DNA of 35,336 bases from Anaerolineae bacterium. GTDB taxonomy: Bacteria > Chloroflexota > Anaerolineae > J036 > Brachytrichaceae. Shown one piece after another: positions 1 to 8,133 of this stretch. The position numbers and the translations under genes were made by a program. The notes below the pieces were generated by a model that was given only the letters and a program-made list of their open reading frames with translations, was not told where the DNA came from and ran no database searches. Each line of letters opens with the position of its first letter. Position 1 is the stretch's first letter. Location of the stretch: NCBI GenBank assembly GCA_023511655.1, contig JAIMBB010000018.1:1-35336 (forward strand). The letters run 5' to 3'.

Positions 1-77
1 GCCCAGGTTTTCACGGGCGTCTGCACTGTGCAAGCTGTGTGAACCGTCCCGGGAATCGAGGAGGCTGTTGGGTTTAA

Positions 78-1398
78 CAGGCCGTTGAAAAATCCCTCGC
101 CACCCCCCGCGTCGGGCGGTACGATCTGAGGCCAACCGAGAACAACGCAGACGAGCACGATGAGAGGCAGTCAAGACTTCCAGGGGGCGATGTTCAGCTA
201 CATCAGCCTCGAAGAGCGCGTGCCGCAGGCGCACCCACTGCGCAAGCTGCGCGCCGTGGTCGATGCGCTGCTGGCAACCATGAACCGCGAGTTCGAAGCG
301 GTCTACGCCCGCCGCGGCCGCCCCTCGGTGCCGCCGGAGATGCTGCTCAAGGCCTTGTTGCTGCAGATCCTGTTTTCCATCCGCAGCGAACGCCAGCTGG
401 TCGAAGCCATCGACTACAACCTGCTCTATCGCTGGTTCGTAGGCCTGAACATCGATGACAAGGTCTGGGACCACTCGACCTTCAGTGCCAACCGCGAACG
501 CCTCTTCAACGAAGACCTCGCGCGCGCCTTCTTCGAGCGCGTCAAGCTCAGCGCCCAGTGGGCCAAGCTCGCCAGCGACGAACACTTCAGCGTCGATGGC
601 ACGCTCATTGAAGCCTGGGCCTCGCACAAGAGCTTCAAGCGCAAAGACGACGACAGCGGCACGCCGCCTGGGCGCAACCCCGAGGTGGACTTCAAAGGGC
701 AGGCGCGCTGCAACGACACCCACGTCAGCACCACCGACGCCGATGCCCGGCTTTACAAGAAAGCCCCAGGGGACAAGTCCCGTCTGTGCCACATGGGCCA
801 CATCCTCATGGAAAACCGCAACGGCCTGATCGTGGATGTCGAGATCACCCACGCCAGCGGCACCGCCGAGCGCGAGGCGGCGCTGGTGATGCTGGGACGC
901 CGGAGCAACACAAACAAGCGGATCACCGTCGCAGCCGACAAGGGCTACGACACCAAGGACTTCATCGCGGGTTGCCGCAAGATCAAGGTCACGCCGCACG
1001 TGGCGGCCAAGGACAAGCACTCTGCCATCGATGGCCGCACCAAACGGCACGAGGGCTACAAGACCAGTCTGAAGGTGCGCAAGCGCATCGAAGAGGCCTT
1101 TGGCTGGATCAAGACGGTGGGCGGTTTGGCCAAGACCAAGCTCATTGGCCACGCCAAGCTCGCGGGCCAGGCGCTGCTGTGCTTTGCCACCTACAACCTG
1201 GTGCGCATGGGCTCCATGGGCGGCTGGTGGGATGCGCATCATGCGTGAGTGCTGGGGTACGTGCGCCCAAAATGGGCAAAACGGCCTGCAAACCGGCCGA
1301 AATGCACGTCGCAATCGCTGCGCAGCCACGTCTGGGCGGCTCGTTTCTTCGAAAGCAGCGTCACTGGTGCGTTCGAAGGGTATTTTTTCAACGGCCTG
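78..1398 (+). mobile_element. IS5-type insertion sequence with TTAA target duplication
   Basis: A 1321-bp element bounded by perfect 15-bp terminal inverted repeats: CAGGCCGTTGAAAAA at 78-92 and its reverse complement at 1384-1398. The repeat continues imperfectly inward with one indel. Both ends are flanked by TTAA (74-77 and 1399-1402), as expected for a 4-bp target duplication. It holds one transposase gene and about 135 bp of non-coding DNA at its right end. Intact ends and a full-length transposase suggest recent insertion. It lies next to the likely vegetative origin. Confidence 0.9.
160..1248 (+). CDS. IS5 family DDE transposase
   Basis: 362-residue transposase that cuts and rejoins the ends of its own element. 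The N-terminal third (to about residue 90) has the helical DUF772-type domain seen in IS5/IS1182-like enzymes, with the segment YNLLYRWFVGLNIDDKVWDHST. The DDE catalytic residues are readable: first Asp in FSVDGTLIEAWAS, second in VAADKGYD, and Glu in RKRIEEAFGWIKT, the last fitting the IS5 Y-R-E-K signature region. Start ATG at 160 lies about 80 bp inside the left inverted repeat. No frameshift or internal stop is seen, so the enzyme is probably active. Family-level assignment is firm; the exact IS name is not known to me. Confidence 0.93.
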   Translation: MRGSQDFQGAMFSYISLEERVPQAHPLRKLRAVVDALLATMNREFEAVYARRGRPSVPPEMLLKALLLQILFSIRSERQLVEAIDYNLLYRWFVGLNIDDKVWDHSTFSANRERLFNEDLARAFFERVKLSAQWAKLASDEHFSVDGTLIEAWASHKSFKRKDDDSGTPPGRNPEVDFKGQARCNDTHVSTTDADARLYKKAPGDKSRLCHMGHILMENRNGLIVDVEITHASGTAEREAALVMLGRRSNTNKRITVAADKGYDTKDFIAGCRKIKVTPHVAAKDKHSAIDGRTKRHEGYKTSLKVRKRIEEAFGWIKTVGGLAKTKLIGHAKLAGQALLCFATYNLVRMGSMGGWWDAHHA

Positions 1399-1423
1399 TT
1401 AACCTTTTATCTAACCCCTGCCG

Positions 1424-1444
1424 CTGTGGATAAGTTATCCACAG
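1424..1444. promoter_or_regulatory. paired inverted DnaA boxes
   Basis: Two perfect DnaA boxes face each other: TGTGGATAA at 1425-1433 and TTATCCACA at 1435-1443, inside a 10-bp-arm palindrome centred on base 1434. TTATCCACA is the classical high-affinity DnaA box. The placement in a gene-free region next to AT-rich sequence suggests part of oriV. The IS element ends 25 bp to the left. Confidence 0.75.
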
Positions 1445-1828
1445 AACGCGAATTTTCGGCGTGGCGCGCGGGGTAAGAGATTCGAGCGGCCCTGCGGGCC
1501 GAGAAATGGCCCCCTGCGCAGCCCCTTGCGGGGCTGACTGGTGGGCTACAAGGCGCGCAAGCGCGCCAGAGATCAAGTGACCCCGCCTTGCGGGGTAGAG
1601 CTGGCCCCAGGGGCTGCGCCCCTCGGAATCGGCTCAGGCCGATTCCTCACCGCTGGAATTTCGGCCTAACCATCAACCGCCCGCGCCCTTCGGCGCAGAG
1701 AAAACGGCCAGGGGCCGCGAAAACCGGGCCTTGGTGGCGTTTTCAGCGGGTGGGTAAGGGGTAGCCTTGCACCGGGGCGAAATAATCGCTCTAGGCGGGC
1801 TGTTTTGTGGCTGCCGAGCTGGCCGAAG

Positions 1829-1873
1829 TGGTGACAGCGGCGAGCTGGCCGTCGGGCGCGAGGCCTGTCACCA
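1829..1873. repeat. TGGTGACA/TGTCACCA hairpin element, copy 1
   Basis: TGGTGACA at 1829-1836 pairs with TGTCACCA at 1866-1873. The interior (CGGCGAGCTGGCC, then GCGCGAGGCC) is shared with the copies at 14447, 27731 and 34156, the last two in opposite orientation. It lies downstream of the RHH gene, which runs leftward and ends at 1943. Confidence 0.8.
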
Positions 1874-1942
1874 GCAAAAGAACGGCCCCACGCGGGGGCC
1901 GGTTCAGATCGAGCGCCAGGGAGGCGCATCGAGGGCGGCTGT

Positions 1943-2266
1943 TCAGAGCGTGCCGAGGCCCGCCAGAATCGCGCTGTTGACGATCGCGTTCACCGACGTG
2001 CGTCGCTTGTCGGCGACGGTCTTCACCTTGTCATACAAGGCGACCGGGAGCCGCACAGAGGTCTTCATCGTCGGGCGATCTTCAGGCTTAGAGTCCCGTG
2101 CAGCTCGACCAGTCGGGAACCTGGTCAGCTCGATCTTGTCGAGGTTCACCATGTCCAGAATTGAGGCGATCTGCGATGACAGATCGCCACGGTAGTGGTA
2201 CGCGCTCCGCAGCAGATCGTTCGCCCGAGGCGTGAGCCTGACCGGGAAAGTTTTTATTTCTGCCAT
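1943..2266 (-). CDS. two-RHH-domain regulator (Arc/CopG type)
   Basis: 107-residue probable DNA-binding protein. The N-terminal segment (about residues 2-45, IKTFPVRLTPRANDLLRSAYHYRGDLSSQIASIL) and the C-terminal segment (about 68-105, MKTSVRLPVALYDKVKTVADKRRTSVNAIVNSAI) each look like a ribbon-helix-helix unit: a short strand, then two helices. Two RHH units in one chain would act as a pseudo-dimer. ATG at 2266 is preferred over an in-frame TTG at 2278. It has its own promoter just upstream, in the gap after virB10, and may autoregulate or control transfer genes. The target is not visible. Its own function is unassigned; an Arc-like repressor role is inference. Confidence 0.75.
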   Translation of the reverse strand: MAEIKTFPVRLTPRANDLLRSAYHYRGDLSSQIASILDMVNLDKIELTRFPTGRAARDSKPEDRPTMKTSVRLPVALYDKVKTVADKRRTSVNAIVNSAILAGLGTL

Positions 2267-2302
2267 GCGCGGCACCAACTTGATATAAAAGTTTCATCAT
2301 TA

Positions 2303-2331
2303 TATATAGGGAAGGCGGCGGGCTTTGGCAA
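2303..2331 (-). promoter_or_regulatory. putative sigma-70 promoter of the RHH gene
   Basis: On the minus strand, -35 TTGCCA (2331-2326), a 17-bp spacer and -10 TATATA (2308-2303). The downstream leader contains the AT-rich motif TTTTATATCA, which resembles the TGATATAAA motif in the virB promoter and could be an operator. Confidence 0.5.
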
Positions 2332-2373
2332 CAGAAACCGCCCGCCGACGGGCTGGATCTGTCACCAAGCGCA

Positions 2374-3786
2374 TCACTGCGCGTTGCCGTAGGCGTAGGG
2401 CCGAGGGAAGACCAAATCCTTCTCGACACGCACATTGAACTGGTAGCCGGGGCGAATCTCAATCGTCGGTTGAACCCGCAGGTTCTTCCGGGCAATTTCG
2501 ATCCCGAGCTGACTCAGTTGCTGCGCGACCGCCGTGCCCGCCGTCTGCGATGGTGTCGGCGTGCCCGTCACTGTCTGGTTCTGGTTCTGCGAAATCTGGA
2601 ACGCGGCGCTGAACAGCGAGGTCAACAGCCCGAAGCCGATGATGCGGCCATAGTGGTTGTTCACCTGGTCACGGAAGCCCGAGTAGCCGCTTTCATCGAC
2701 CCCGCCCATGCCTTCGAGGTCGATAGAGCTGCCATCGGGATAGATGATCCGACGCCACACCACCAGCAGCCTGTTTTGCCCATAGGCGACATGACTGTCA
2801 TAGGTGCCCACGAGGGTTGCGCCTTGCGGGATCAGCAGATGCCGACCGCTGGCCGTGTCAAAGACGTTCTGCGACACGAGCGCAGTGATCTTGCCGGGCA
2901 GATCGGAATTGATGCCGTGCTGCAACGTCGCCGGGATGTTCCAGCCCGCCTTGATTTCGTACTTTGACAGCGCAGCGGTGCGGGTGTTCTTGACGAAGTT
3001 GCGATCCGGCGTTGCCTCCATGTCGCGCAAGAATTGCTCCTTGCGGGCCTGCTTGTTCTGATCGTCTTCTTCACGACCAGGCAGGCCGGGCGGCACCAAT
3101 GCAGACGCACCACCACCGGGCCGCGCCTGCGCTGCGGCCATCGCTTGGAGCTGCTGCAATGCCGTGGGTTGCGCGCCAGGCGCACCGCCAGCATTGGCGA
3201 ACTGGAAGCCGCCACCGGCACCGCCTTGACCTTGCGGCGTGGTGCCCGCTTCGATGGCCTGCTTCAGACGCGCCTCGCGTTCTTCGGCCAGGCGGCGAGC
3301 GCGCTCGACTGCCGGGTCAACTTGCGGCGGGCCGCCAGCCATGCGCTGCCCTTGCCCACCAGCAGGCGCAGCAGCACCAGGCAGCGGAGCGCCCGCGAGG
3401 GGCGGCACCGCAGCAGGCGTCAGGTTCCCGTCGCCAGCGTTGGGCGTGTCAATGACACCAAGCGCACCGCCGAGGGCGGCGGCCTTCGCCTTGTCATCCT
3501 TCGCCTTGCGTTCTGGCAGGTTGCCATCGGGGATGTCGCGCGCAATCTGTTCGCCAGCCGCTAGGGCCGGTTCCAGGCGCGAAGTGGTTTCCCCGTCTTG
3601 CTTGATCGTCGCCGCAGGCTTGCGCGTGACCACGCCGACCATGATCGCCAGGAGGACAGCGGTCAGGGCGAACATGCCGATGCCGATAGCCTTCTTGTTG
3701 ACGCGCACGATACCCTTCGGCTTCGTCTTGAAGCCCAGGCCATCGGGTGAATCTTCAGGCCCGTCTTTCTTCACTTCGTCAGCCAT
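2374..3786 (-). CDS. virB10: VirB10/TrbI-type T4SS core protein
   Basis: 470-residue inner-to-outer-membrane spanning protein of the type IV secretion channel. A cytoplasmic tail is followed by one membrane helix near residues 33-53 (IGIGMFALTAVLLAIMVGVV), a long Ala/Pro/Gly/Gln-rich periplasmic linker to about residue 225, and the conserved TrbI domain (from KYEIKAGWNIPATLQHGINSDLPG to the C-terminus). ATG at 3786 is chosen because a GGGGAG ribosome site precedes it; an in-frame TTG at 3792 is less likely. It starts 2 bases after the virB9 stop and is the last gene of the virB operon. Confidence 0.95.
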   Translation of the reverse strand: MADEVKKDGPEDSPDGLGFKTKPKGIVRVNKKAIGIGMFALTAVLLAIMVGVVTRKPAATIKQDGETTSRLEPALAAGEQIARDIPDGNLPERKAKDDKAKAAALGGALGVIDTPNAGDGNLTPAAVPPLAGAPLPGAAAPAGGQGQRMAGGPPQVDPAVERARRLAEEREARLKQAIEAGTTPQGQGGAGGGFQFANAGGAPGAQPTALQQLQAMAAAQARPGGGASALVPPGLPGREEDDQNKQARKEQFLRDMEATPDRNFVKNTRTAALSKYEIKAGWNIPATLQHGINSDLPGKITALVSQNVFDTASGRHLLIPQGATLVGTYDSHVAYGQNRLLVVWRRIIYPDGSSIDLEGMGGVDESGYSGFRDQVNNHYGRIIGFGLLTSLFSAAFQISQNQNQTVTGTPTPSQTAGTAVAQQLSQLGIEIARKNLRVQPTIEIRPGYQFNVRVEKDLVFPRPYAYGNAQ

Positions 3787-3788
3787 GT

Positions 3789-4865
3789 TCAACGCTCCCC
3801 GCCGAAGTTCCAGAAGCTGCGCTTGTAGCGCGCGTTGTTGGTGATGACGACCTTCCTTTGCTCGCTGCCGACGCCCAGGATGAGCGCGGCGCGATCAAAG
3901 AGGCGATCCACCTCATACCAGCCATTGATGAACCGGCTGTTCACCAGTTGCTCTTTCCCCTCGCTGTTCAGGACGACCAGGACGGGAATCTCGTCAGCCT
4001 TCGCTGTCGCGGGCAACTGGATGTAGGTCTTCTCGCCGTTGTCCAAGACGCGGATCGGCTTGAAGGGCGCATCGCCCTCGATGCTGTAGTCGAACTTCAG
4101 CCGCTCAATCGACATGGCGGGCATATCTGCGACCTCGGACTTCGCCAGTTCGGCGCGCTTCGCCGCGTAAGCCTCCCACGCCGCTTTGGCTTCCTCGGGG
4201 TAGTTGAACGCCACGCGGGCAACGTAGTCCGACGACCGCGAGATCAAGCGGATGTAGTAGTTCCGCTTGTCGGTGGGGATCATGAGGTTCGTATCGAGGC
4301 CGACTTCCTTCGGCTTGATGACCACCAGCGTTTGCGTGCTCTTGCCGGAACCACTTTCGGCTGGCGTGACGATCCAGCGCACGCTATCGCCGAGATGGAC
4401 TTCCTTGTTCACGCGCTCGCCAGGTTGCAGCTCGATCACGCAGATGCGCAGCGGGGCGCACACGACCACCGGCAGGCCTGCGCCATAGGTGAACATGACG
4501 CGGCCATCGTCGCCGACCGTGGGCCGGTTTTCAGCGTTCAGCCAGTCCTTCGACTGGTTGATCGCACGATCCGACGTTGCATCGGTCTTGGGTTCGATCA
4601 CTTCGACCTTCTCGCGGATCGGCGTCACGGGCGCGGGCACGCGCTTGACGACGGGCTTCGGCTTGACCACCGGGGCGGGAGCTGCGCAGCCAGGCGTGCA
4701 GGCCTGCGCGGTTTCCAGGGCGGGCACCACCTTCGCAGGAGCCGGGGCAGCGGCGGGGGCTGGTGCCGCCGTCAACGAGGCCGGAGGGGTTGCGGCAGTT
4801 TGTGCCGAAGCGTGCATCCCGGTCAGGGCCAGGACAACAGCGGTGAGACCGAAACGGGTTTTCAT
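3789..4865 (-). CDS. virB9: VirB9/TrbG-type T4SS outer-membrane complex protein
   Basis: 358-residue periplasmic component that forms the outer-membrane core with VirB10 and VirB7. It has a signal peptide (MKTRFGLTAVVLALTGMHASAQ), then an Ala/Pro-rich linker to about residue 80, then the CagX/VirB9 domain with the typical stretch GRVMFTYGAGLPVVVCAPLRICVIELQPGE and the later YEVDRLFDRAALILGVG. ATG at 4865 gives a clean signal peptide and follows an AGGAAGGA ribosome site; a longer TTG-started frame to 4889 is rejected. It begins 20 bp after virB8 ends. Confidence 0.95.
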   Translation of the reverse strand: MKTRFGLTAVVLALTGMHASAQTAATPPASLTAAPAPAAAPAPAKVVPALETAQACTPGCAAPAPVVKPKPVVKRVPAPVTPIREKVEVIEPKTDATSDRAINQSKDWLNAENRPTVGDDGRVMFTYGAGLPVVVCAPLRICVIELQPGERVNKEVHLGDSVRWIVTPAESGSGKSTQTLVVIKPKEVGLDTNLMIPTDKRNYYIRLISRSSDYVARVAFNYPEEAKAAWEAYAAKRAELAKSEVADMPAMSIERLKFDYSIEGDAPFKPIRVLDNGEKTYIQLPATAKADEIPVLVVLNSEGKEQLVNSRFINGWYEVDRLFDRAALILGVGSEQRKVVITNNARYKRSFWNFGGER

Positions 4866-4885
4866 GGTGGGGTTGTCCTTCCTAT

Positions 4886-5596
4886 TCAAAGCACTTGTGA
4901 CCAGCTCAGATCGGTGATGAAGACACCGACCGGGTTGACGCGAATCTGCCGCTCATTGGTGGGCGTGCTGAACGCGAGCGTCACGTTCGCCTTCCAGCGC
5001 AGCTTGTTGGTGATGCCGCCCGACGTGTTCCGAGTGGTTTCTTCCCACTCGATTTGCCAGGTCTTGTCGGTGACGGGAATCACCGAGTTCACTTCGACCG
5101 ACACGCCGCTAGTCGCGGCCTTGGCGAAGGGGGGATCGGCCTTGTAGAACTCGTTGATGATCGCCAGGGCGCGCGTGCCGTTCGAGAGCATCGAATACAC
5201 GCGCTCGATCATTTGCCGCTGTGCGATGCCGTCAGAGACGACGCCGCGAACGTCAGAGATGAAGCGAGCAAGCAGCGCCTTCACGACACGCTCATCGACC
5301 TTGCCCATCACGTCGGCGCGAGCCACCGGAACGGGCGTGCCGAGCTTATCTACCTCCACCACGTAGGGGACGATCTTGTTCTGAGTGGCCATCACCACCA
5401 GGCCGACCGTTTGGACCAGGCAGACGGCGAGCACGCCGAAGGCCATCATTCGCCAGTTCTTGGCGCGGGCGATGTAGTCGCCGTACCGCTCATTCCACTC
5501 GCGCCTGGCGTCGAGGTAAGGGTTATGAGAGGCGGGCGAACTTGACCCTTTTGTATCACCGTCAGGCTTCGCCTGAGTCTTTTGCTTTTCAGCCAT
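4886..5596 (-). CDS. virB8: VirB8-type T4SS inner-membrane assembly protein
   Basis: 236-residue bitopic protein. It has a short cytoplasmic N-terminus, one membrane helix near residues 50-70 (MMAFGVLAVCLVQTVGLVVM) and the NTF2-like periplasmic VirB8 domain, including NKIVPYVVEVDKLG and QIEWEETTR. VirB8 nucleates channel assembly by contacting VirB9, VirB10 and VirB4. ATG at 5596 follows GAGGAG at good spacing. It lies directly after virB6. Confidence 0.95.
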   Translation of the reverse strand: MAEKQKTQAKPDGDTKGSSSPASHNPYLDARREWNERYGDYIARAKNWRMMAFGVLAVCLVQTVGLVVMATQNKIVPYVVEVDKLGTPVPVARADVMGKVDERVVKALLARFISDVRGVVSDGIAQRQMIERVYSMLSNGTRALAIINEFYKADPPFAKAATSGVSVEVNSVIPVTDKTWQIEWEETTRNTSGGITNKLRWKANVTLAFSTPTNERQIRVNPVGVFITDLSWSQVL

Positions 5597-5607
5597 GTGC
5601 TAACTCC

Positions 5608-7089
5608 TCAATCGTGGTTGGCGTCGAACTTGATATGCACGGTTGCGGGCGGTGCCGCATCCGAAGGCAACTGCGGGGGGCGAACTTGTTGGAGATCGCG
5701 CAAGCGGTCTTCAAGGCCGGGCGCGGTTTTCTGCGCTTGGGCCTTTTCCTGCACGCCACTCGGGGCGTGCGTTGCGGGCGAACTGCCGCCAGCCATGCGC
5801 TGCCCTTGCCCACCAGCAGGCGCAGACGGGGCCGGAGGCGTGGCCGGTGCTGCGCCACCACCGGCAGGGGTGGCCGGGGTATTGGCCGCGACCATTTCAG
5901 CCGTGCGAGCCGTCGAAATGTCGGCCATGCGCCCGCCCTTGGTGGGCGCGATGGCTTCGGCTATACGGTTGCCAGTGTCACGAGCTGCGGCGGTGCCCAT
6001 GTTACCCAGGGTGGCGACCGCGCGGCCAAGGCCTGACGCCCCTTGCGCGCCCGCTTCGCCGTAGGCGGCTTTGGCCGCCGAAGCCAGGCCTCCCGTGGTC
6101 TTCGCTGCGCTGAGGGTTGTCGCAGCGCCCGCAGCGCCTGCGCCAACGATGCCCGCGCCGATCATGCCTGCCGTAGCAGCGGCAGCGCCGCCAGTCAGCG
6201 CCGGGCTACCCGCCAGCATGGACGCGGCCATCGCGGGAATCTGGATCGCCATGAAGGCCAGCAGGATCGACCCGCCGAGCACGGTCAAGATGATGTTGAA
6301 GACGGCTGCGCCAGGCGTGCCGATGGTGGCGAGCATCGTCTTCCAGCCGACCGCCTGAGCGTTGCCGATCCCAATGATGAGCAACAGCATGAACAGCTTG
6401 ACGCCGGTCGCCACGGCGTAGCCGATGAACTTCTGCACGAAGTCTGTCGTCCACCGCGAGCCGCCGAAGCCCAGGAACAGCAGGCCTGCCGAAATGGCGA
6501 TGTAGCTTTCGACCAGGGCCACCAGCAGCTGGCCCGCGATGACTGCGAACGCCAAGACAATGACGATGGCCGACAGTCCAGCAATCACGATGGAAGCGAA
6601 GTCGTCGAGCAGGCTCAGATTCTTGATGCCGTCTAGCATCGTCGCCGCGTTGTCGAGGCCAGTCGTGAAGACCTCGGACGGTGACAGGCCACCGGAGCCG
6701 CTTGCCGCCGAACCAGCATCGACGAAGCTGTCGATGATGGCAGGAATCCATGTAGGGCCGTTCAGCAACAGGGCATAGAAAATGCCCACCCACATGATTT
6801 TTTTGGCGACCGCAGCGATGAACGACTGATATTCGTTCTTCTCCAAAGCCCACACCGCGAAGCTCCATGCAAGCTCGATGATGGCGAGCAGCATGAACAG
6901 CCGGTTCGCATAGCCGAGCAGCGTGCCCGTCCAGCCGGTGGCCGCAGTCTTGTAAGACTGCGCGATGTTGTCGAGGATGCCTGCGGTTTGAGCGTGGCTT
7001 GAAGCCGCAGAGAAGAACAGCACGGCCAGGGCGATCACGAACCCGGCAGAGCGAAGCCGCTTGATGCGGTCACGGCTTTTGAAGATCAC
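5608..7089 (-). CDS. virB6: VirB6/TrbL-type polytopic T4SS protein
   Basis: 493-residue inner-membrane channel protein. A signal-like first helix (FVIALAVLFFSAASSHAQ) is followed by several hydrophobic helices between about residues 55 and 310, typical of TrbL/VirB6. The C-terminal 160 residues are soluble and rich in Ala, Gly and Pro, including a PAGGQGQRMAGG motif. The same string occurs in VirB10 (PAGGQGQRMAGGPP), a curious shared linker. The start is GTG at 7089, behind an AGGGGG ribosome site, overlapping the upstream lipoprotein gene by 20 bp. Confidence 0.93.
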   Translation of the reverse strand: MIFKSRDRIKRLRSAGFVIALAVLFFSAASSHAQTAGILDNIAQSYKTAATGWTGTLLGYANRLFMLLAIIELAWSFAVWALEKNEYQSFIAAVAKKIMWVGIFYALLLNGPTWIPAIIDSFVDAGSAASGSGGLSPSEVFTTGLDNAATMLDGIKNLSLLDDFASIVIAGLSAIVIVLAFAVIAGQLLVALVESYIAISAGLLFLGFGGSRWTTDFVQKFIGYAVATGVKLFMLLLIIGIGNAQAVGWKTMLATIGTPGAAVFNIILTVLGGSILLAFMAIQIPAMAASMLAGSPALTGGAAAATAGMIGAGIVGAGAAGAATTLSAAKTTGGLASAAKAAYGEAGAQGASGLGRAVATLGNMGTAAARDTGNRIAEAIAPTKGGRMADISTARTAEMVAANTPATPAGGGAAPATPPAPSAPAGGQGQRMAGGSSPATHAPSGVQEKAQAQKTAPGLEDRLRDLQQVRPPQLPSDAAPPATVHIKFDANHD

Positions 7090-7393
7090 GCGAACCCCCT
7101 GAGAAGCGTTGAAATTGAGGCGGCGTGTCCGAAGGCTTCGCGTACATCAATTCACTGCGAGCCTTGCGCGCAGAGGCGCATTCAGTCGAATCGGACTTGC
7201 CGCACTCGTCGAGTACCTGCTTCAGCTTGGCAGGATCGCCCTTCAACTCGGCCACTCGCGCCGCGTCGGGAGCGGTGCGGGTGATGGTGACGGCTTCGCC
7301 ACCATTGCCATTGAGGGTCACGGTTTCCTGCTTTTCGCCGCAGGCGGTAAGGGTAATCGCCAAAAGCGCCGCGAACGTCAGGGCGAGCTTCAT
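7070..7393 (-). CDS. small lipoprotein, EexN/VirB7-position
   Basis: 107-residue lipoprotein with signal MKLALTFAALLAITLTAC and a lipobox ending in Cys18. The mature part has a KGDPAKLKQVLDECGKSDSTECASARKARSEL segment, with two cysteines and the EexN-like pattern of a short helix before conserved Cys. EexN-type proteins block entry of related plasmids. The position between virB5 and virB6 would equally suit a VirB7-like lipoprotein. ATG overlaps the virB5 stop (ATGA). Lipoprotein status is firm; the exclusion role is inferred from family resemblance. Confidence 0.8.
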   Translation of the reverse strand: MKLALTFAALLAITLTACGEKQETVTLNGNGGEAVTITRTAPDAARVAELKGDPAKLKQVLDECGKSDSTECASARKARSELMYAKPSDTPPQFQRFSGGSRDLQKP

Positions 7394-8133
7394 CAGCGGC
7401 TGCCTCCCTTGAACGTGGTGTAGGTGCCGCGCGGGTCTCGGTACTGGAAGGCATCATCCTTCGCGGCCTTGATCGTCGCGTCCTTGTTCTCTTGGGCGGC
7501 CAGGTAGGTGTTCTGCGACTGGAGCTGGAGCATCATGAGCTGCCGCAGCTTCTGGAGCTGCTGAACCTGTTGTTCGGCGATCTGGCTCCCGACCTGGATG
7601 GCCTGCATCTGGCCCTGCGCGCTTTGCGACATAGCGCGCAGCGCGGTCAAGACACCTTCCTCGGTGGCGAACTGTTGCGCCTGAAGGCCTGCCGCTTCGA
7701 GCGCGCCCTTCAGGCTGTCCATCGTGGTCTTTGACCAGTTCTTGTAGTCGGTCTTGTAGTTGAAGCCCGCAGGGAACTGGAAGCCCTTGAAGGTGTTTTG
7801 GAACTGCGCGCCGATGTTCGCCGCCGAGTAGGCCAGGGCCTGCCCTTGCCTCACGATGTTGGCAACGCCCATCAGATCGGCCTGAATAGCGCCCCACACC
7901 TGGGCCGGAATGTTGAGGGTGTTCTGGAGCATGTTCTGATACTGCTGCAACTGCGTCGCGTAGGACTGCACTTGTTGCAGATACAAGTTCACCAGTTCGA
8001 CGTTGTTGGCGAGCTGCGTGATCTCGGTCGCACCGCCGAAACCAGCCACAGAACCCGCGCGCGCCACGGGCGCAGAGAAAGAAATCGACGCGGCCAGGGC
8101 CACGGCGACAGCCTTCGAGAAGGTCTTCTTCAT
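7393..8133 (-). CDS. virB5: VirB5/TrbJ-type minor pilus protein
   Basis: 246-residue secreted protein with signal peptide MKKTFSKAVAVALAASISFSAPVARA, then a mainly alpha-helical, Gln-rich body (NNVELVNLYLQQVQSYATQLQQYQNMLQNTLN) typical of TrbJ/VirB5. VirB5 sits at the pilus tip and takes part in recipient contact. The C-terminus contains a second Gln-rich helix (QQVQQLQKLRQLMMLQLQSQ). ATG overlaps the virB4 stop by ATGA, so translation is probably coupled. Confidence 0.92.
   Translation of the reverse strand: MKKTFSKAVAVALAASISFSAPVARAGSVAGFGGATEITQLANNVELVNLYLQQVQSYATQLQQYQNMLQNTLNIPAQVWGAIQADLMGVANIVRQGQALAYSAANIGAQFQNTFKGFQFPAGFNYKTDYKNWSKTTMDSLKGALEAAGLQAQQFATEEGVLTALRAMSQSAQGQMQAIQVGSQIAEQQVQQLQKLRQLMMLQLQSQNTYLAAQENKDATIKAAKDDAFQYRDPRGTYTTFKGGSR

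Larger units (their letters stand above)
1403..1942. other. gene-free hairpin-rich region, candidate oriV
   Basis: No convincing gene is present. The stretch begins with AT-rich sequence and a DnaA-box pair, then contains several GC-rich short hairpins, for example AGCCCCTTGCGGGGCT near 1520, GGCGCGCAAGCGCGCC near 1551 and CCCCGCCTTGCGGGGT near 1581. It also carries one copy of the TGGTGACA hairpin family at 1829-1873. TrfA-type replicons use DnaA boxes with iterons at oriV; the DnaA boxes are visible, but I could not recognise TrfA-type iterons. The short open frames here look like chance GC-rich frames. Confidence 0.5.

Noticed and set aside
1-73. Gene or IS flank feature at the left edge
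   Set aside because: No frame or motif is recognisable in these 73 bases; probably more of the origin region.
3747-5147. 466-codon plus-strand frame
   Set aside because: Antisense shadow of virB8-virB9-virB10; composition is His/Arg/Asp-rich with no family signal.
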